A DNA stretch of 64,000 nt from Arthrobacter sp. MYb23. GTDB taxonomy: Bacteria; Actinomycetota; Actinomycetes; Actinomycetales; Micrococcaceae. The translations under genes and the position numbers were made by a program. Numbering within the stretch: the stretch's first letter is position 1; each line of letters begins with the position of its first letter. Shown in pieces: positions 61,004 through 64,000 of this stretch. The stretch spans positions 124,001 to 188,000 of the forward strand of contig NZ_PCPR01000004.1 in the NCBI RefSeq assembly GCF_002979775.1, in the 5' to 3' direction. The notes beneath the pieces are model-generated. The model was not told the origin of the DNA. It did not search any database and saw only the letters and a list, made by a program, of their open reading frames with translations.

Positions 61004-62441
61004 TGTCGCCGTCGTCGGCGCCGGTCCCAACGGCCTGGCCGCCGCAGTGGTGATGGCCCGCGCCGGCCTGAGTGTCCACCTGTACGAGGCAGCCGATGCG
61101 ATCGGGGGCGGATCGCGGACCAGCGAGTTGATTGAACCCGGCTACCTTTACGACATCTGCTCGGCAGTGCACCCCATGGCCGTGGCGTCCCCCTTCTTCC
61201 GCGATTTTGAGTTGTCGCAGCGCGTGGATCTGCGATTGCCGGAGGTCCAGCACGGAACGCCGTTGGACATCGGAGGAGCGGCCTTGGCCTACCAATCCCT
61301 GGATCGGACGGTGCAGGAGCTGGGCGTCGATGGGCCGGCTTACCGTCGGCTGCTGCAGCCCTTGTTGGAGCGGGTGGACGGGGTGGTGGACTTTACGTCC
61401 AACCAACTCCTGCGTATCCCGAAGGATCCTTTGGCGGCTGTCAGGTTTGGTCTGGCTACCCTGGATCAGGGGACCCCGCTTTGGATGCGGCGGTTCCGCG
61501 AGGAAGCCGCGCCCGCGCTGTTGACGGGCGTGATGTCACACGCCCTCGGCTCGCAGCCGTCCCTCAGTTCAACGGGTGCCGGACTGTTGCTCAGCGTTCT
61601 CGCTCACGCGGGCGGTTGGGTGATTCCTGTTGGAGGTTCGATGTCCATCGCCAAAGCAATGGCTGACGACCTCACGGCGCACGGAGGCACTATCCACGTG
61701 GGCGAACGCGTGGACTCACTGGATCAGGTCCGGCCCGCGAAAGCCATCTTGCTGGATGTTGCCCCGCCTACTTTGGCCCGCTTGGGTGGAGCGGAAGTTC
61801 CAGACCGCTACCGCCGGGCATTGGAAGCATTCCGATTCGGGAATGCAGCCTGCAAAGTGGACTTCATCCTGTCCGGGCCCGTTCCGTGGCGCGACCCCGG
61901 TTTGGCAAAGGCCGGGACAGTCCACGTCGGCGGTTCAAGGCTGGCAATGGCCGAGTCGGAGAACTTGGTGGACATGGGCAAACACCCAACTGAGCCATAC
62001 GTTTTGGTGTCCCAGCCATCTTTGGTGGACTCGACACGGGCACCGGAAGGCCGCCACGTTCTGTGGACCTACTGCCACGTACCTGCCTACTCCACCGTTG
62101 ACATGGCCGAAGCTGTCATTGCCCGCATCGAGCGCTACGCACCCGGCTTCCGTGATCTTGTGGTGGGATCAAAGACCACGACGGCGGCGGAACTGTCCGC
62201 GTACAACGAGAACTATGTTGGTGGAGACTTCAGCGCAGGTCTGCTGGACCTACGGGGCCTGGTGCAACGGCCGGTAGTGTCCAACGTGCCGTGGCGAACC
62301 CCCATGCACGGCGTATACCTGTGTTCCTCCTCAACTCCGCCCGGACCTGGGGTGACGGGAATGCCCGGGTACCATGCAGCAAGATATGCCCTCAAGGACA
62401 TATTCAAGATGCGGGTACCCGGGCTGCGCGTAGGACTGTAG
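60996..62441 (+). CDS. FAD-dependent oxidoreductase (phytoene desaturase-like)
   Basis: A 481-residue flavoprotein. The FAD-binding motif VAVVGAGPNGLAAAVVMARA is at the N-terminus, followed by the second dinucleotide segment AIGGGSRTSEL. The C-terminal FAD region ends in PPGPGVTGMPGYHAARYAL. It belongs to the NAD(P)/FAD family that includes carotenoid desaturases and PYROXD2-like proteins. There are no carotenoid genes nearby, so the substrate stays open. Confidence 0.88.
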   Translation: MVDVAVVGAGPNGLAAAVVMARAGLSVHLYEAADAIGGGSRTSELIEPGYLYDICSAVHPMAVASPFFRDFELSQRVDLRLPEVQHGTPLDIGGAALAYQSLDRTVQELGVDGPAYRRLLQPLLERVDGVVDFTSNQLLRIPKDPLAAVRFGLATLDQGTPLWMRRFREEAAPALLTGVMSHALGSQPSLSSTGAGLLLSVLAHAGGWVIPVGGSMSIAKAMADDLTAHGGTIHVGERVDSLDQVRPAKAILLDVAPPTLARLGGAEVPDRYRRALEAFRFGNAACKVDFILSGPVPWRDPGLAKAGTVHVGGSRLAMAESENLVDMGKHPTEPYVLVSQPSLVDSTRAPEGRHVLWTYCHVPAYSTVDMAEAVIARIERYAPGFRDLVVGSKTTTAAELSAYNENYVGGDFSAGLLDLRGLVQRPVVSNVPWRTPMHGVYLCSSSTPPGPGVTGMPGYHAARYALKDIFKMRVPGLRVGL

Positions 62442-62447
62442 AGGGCC

Positions 62448-63053
62448 TTAGTTGGCAGCGGTGAAGCGGGCGCGGCGGTGAGCCGGGCTCTCGATTTCGT
62501 CCAGCATGGCTACTGCGTAGTCCTGGGTGGAGATGCTGTTGCCGGCCGGTGAATCCTTGGCCACGGTGTATTCGCCCGTGCGCTCACCCGGCTGGATGGC
62601 GGGTGCAGGAGCCAGGACGGTCCAATCAAGGGATTCCGGGGACTGCTTGACGGTTTCGAGGGCCATGGCCGCAGTGGTGGCTTCAGCCTTGTAGGCCTCG
62701 GGGAAGTCGGGGGAATCCAGGAGGCGTACGCCGTCGATCTCCAAGGTGCCGGCGCCGCCCACGATCATCAGACGGGTGCCCTCGGCGTTGCTGTATGCAG
62801 TGGTCATGGCATCGAGCCATTCTGCATGGTCGCCGCCGGTGCGGCTGGGCCCCGTCGCCAGCACCACGACGTCGTGCGCCTTGGCAATGGAGGCAAACGT
62901 CTCAGCGTCAGCCTGATCAGCTGCCTGTGCAGCGGCGCCGGGAACCTCGGCGCCCTTGCGGGAGATGGCCGTGACCTCGTGGCCGCGGGTGATGGACTCG
63001 TTGACGATCTGGCTGCCGACCATGCCCGTTGCGCCGTAGACTGCGATTTTCAT
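62448..63053 (-). CDS. NAD(P)-binding protein (atypical SDR, NmrA/YwnB-like)
   Basis: A 201-residue protein with the Rossmann glycine motif MKIAVYGATGMVGSQIV at the start and an ALETVKQSPESLDWTVLAPA segment typical of NAD(P)H-binding atypical short-chain dehydrogenases. AAGGAG precedes the ATG. It is divergent from an HxlR regulator over shared operator repeats, so it is probably that regulator's target. Confidence 0.88.
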   Translation of the reverse strand: MKIAVYGATGMVGSQIVNESITRGHEVTAISRKGAEVPGAAAQAADQADAETFASIAKAHDVVVLATGPSRTGGDHAEWLDAMTTAYSNAEGTRLMIVGGAGTLEIDGVRLLDSPDFPEAYKAEATTAAMALETVKQSPESLDWTVLAPAPAIQPGERTGEYTVAKDSPAGNSISTQDYAVAMLDEIESPAHRRARFTAAN

Positions 63054-63070
63054 AGCTCTCCTTGAAGTTG

Positions 63071-63146
63071 GTATCCTTGCAATAACTCAAAGGTATCCAA
63101 CGGATACTGATAGCTTCAAAGGTACCTAGTTACCAAAAGGATACTG
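63071..63146. promoter_or_regulatory. Operator region with repeated GGTATCC motifs
   Basis: Between the divergent genes, GTATCC occurs at 63071 and 63093 and its complement at 63102 and 63139. GTATCCAACGGATAC (63093-63107) is a perfect palindrome; GGTACCTAGTTACC (63121-63134) is an imperfect one. This looks like the HxlR-family operator. Confidence 0.75.
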
Positions 63147-63208
63147 ACACCGTCGACACCACCGACCTCCCCGCAAACATCCTGGACCCCAATTGCCCAT
63201 CCCGGGTA

Positions 63209-63550
63209 GTGTTCCAGCGCATTGGAGACAAATGGGCATCATTGGTGATCCAAGTGCTCGGGGATGGGCCGGTTCGGTTCTCGGAACTTCGCAAAATGGT
63301 GAACGTGGTAACTCCCAAAGTCCTGACGCAAACCCTGCGCGCCTTGGAGCGCGACGGCCTGATCACGCGGACTGTGTACGCGCAGGTACCGCCACGGGTG
63401 GAATATGAGCTGACGTCCTTGGGCGAGTCCCTGCTCCAGCCGCTGACCGTTCTGCGCCACTGGGCCGAGAGCCACGTGCCCACCATTCTGGAAGCCCGCG
63501 ACGCCTACGATGAAGCGCAGGACGAAGCCCTCCTCGGCTCACCCAACTGA
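63209..63550 (+). CDS. HxlR-family winged-helix transcriptional regulator
   Basis: A redox- or aldehyde-responsive repressor of about 113 residues from the GTG at 63209. The winged helix is FQRIGDKWASLVIQVLGDGP, then RFSELRKMVNVVTPKVLTQT and LRALERDGLI. The frame stays open upstream to about 63086 and there encodes the usual HxlR lead ILDPNCPSRVV with its conserved Cys, but it has no ATG, GTG or TTG. So the true start may be an unusual codon or the lead may be lost. Its stop lies at the edge of a hairpin. Confidence 0.82.
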   Translation: MFQRIGDKWASLVIQVLGDGPVRFSELRKMVNVVTPKVLTQTLRALERDGLITRTVYAQVPPRVEYELTSLGESLLQPLTVLRHWAESHVPTILEARDAYDEAQDEALLGSPN

Positions 63551-63607
63551 GTCGCAGTTCAGGTCGTTCCCAGCTCTGAGAACGACCTGAACTGCGACTC
63601 AGTTGGG
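63542..63607. repeat. Long intergenic hairpin, family copy 4, between convergent genes
   Basis: A perfect 28-bp stem with a ten-base loop. Both convergent genes end inside it with the same codons CCC AAC TGA, one on each strand. The inner arm is nearly identical to copy 1 at 1813. It probably ends transcription both ways. Confidence 0.88.
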
Positions 63608-64000
63608 TTGCGCGGACGGGACCAGGGCGCGGCTGATACGTCCGTCTCTCATAGTCGCGACCGCGTCAGTGAGGGGTAGGAACTCGGTGTCGTGCGTGAC
63701 CATGACGGTTGCCGTCTGGAACTCGTCCGTAACCCGCCGCAATAGCCGGACGATCGACTCGCTGCGTTCGTGATCGAGTGCGGCTGTTGGTTCATCGACC
63801 AGCAGAACGGTGGGGCTTCCCATGAGGGCCCTCGCAATATTCACCCTCTGACGTTGGCCGCCGGACAGCTGGTGAGGCCTCTTATCTGCCGCGCCGGAAA
63901 GTCCGACGACGTCCAGCAGCTCAGCTGCTTTTTCCCGTTCTTCGCGTACACGTTTACCCCTCAGATGCTCGCGGATCAGCAACTGCTCGACGGCGGTCAG
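63599..64000 (-). CDS. ABC transporter ATP-binding protein (MacB/LolD type), 5' truncated by window edge
   Basis: The C-terminal 133 residues of an ABC ATPase; the start lies beyond the window. Visible are the ABC signature [15 protein letters not shown], Walker [13 protein letters not shown] and the switch His in MVTHDTEF. The spacing and the end with MRDGRI suggest the LolD/MacB export or lipoprotein type. A permease partner would be expected upstream. Confidence 0.9.
   Translation of the reverse strand: MTAVEQLLIREHLRGKRVREEREKAAELLDVVGLSGAADKRPHQLSGGQRQRVNIARALMGSPTVLLVDEPTAALDHERSESIVRLLRRVTDEFQTATVMVTHDTEFLPLTDAVATMRDGRISRALVPSAQPN

Overview
The window is a high-G+C actinobacterial chromosome segment centred on the replication origin. 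Gene order and protein features fit a member of the Micrococcaceae (Arthrobacter/Paenarthrobacter-like). This is an inference from synteny and motifs; no search was run. The backbone matches the classical actinobacterial order: tRNA-Leu, fhaA-fhaB-pstP-ftsW/rodA-pbpA-pknA-pknB, trpG, sortase, crgA, ppiA, gyrA, gyrB, DUF721, recF, gnd, dnaN, dnaA, then rpmH-rnpA-yidD-yidC-khpB-rsmG-parA-parB, and further on trxA-trxB, murJ and a CCA-adding enzyme.

Region by region. 1-1900: the 3' end of an oligopeptide-type ABC ATPase coupled to a PLP aminotransferase. 1931-14122: tRNA-Leu, the seven-gene PASTA-kinase and cell-wall operon with overlapping starts, a divergent sortase/small membrane protein/glutamine amidotransferase operon, and crgA. 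14168-17336: a DNA-alkylation repair cluster in which a sigma-70 family factor sits between two methylguanine methyltransferases, followed by an AlkB-like dioxygenase and a Tag glycosylase. 17337-18122: a non-coding block packed with DnaA boxes, about 18 kb from dnaA. 18123-26786: mixed genes (GyrI-like protein, rhomboid, cyclophilin, glycosyltransferase, EamA transporter, GH84 glycosidase), tRNA-Ala, tRNA-Ile, and the 39-residue DLW-39 protein. 26783-43909: the replication, gyrase, origin and partition core, with DnaA boxes on both sides of dnaA.

43910-50355 is the most striking stretch: about 6.4 kb with no convincing gene. It holds nine exact 14-bp parS sites plus degenerate copies, and two further DnaA-box clusters. 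A tenth exact parS lies inside parA. This looks like a dedicated centromere next to the origin.

50356-64000: thioredoxin and its reductase, a membrane protein with a kinase-like N-terminus beside murJ, a Nudix hydrolase, the CCA-adding enzyme with a phosphatase, two very small genes with strong ribosome binding sites, a GT87-like membrane glycosyltransferase, a FAD oxidoreductase, an NAD(P)-binding protein divergent from an HxlR regulator over repeated operators, and the 3' end of an ABC ATPase.

A family of intergenic hairpins with shared tips and different inner stems recurs four times; in three cases a coding sequence ends with its Pro-Asn-stop inside or at the edge of the element.
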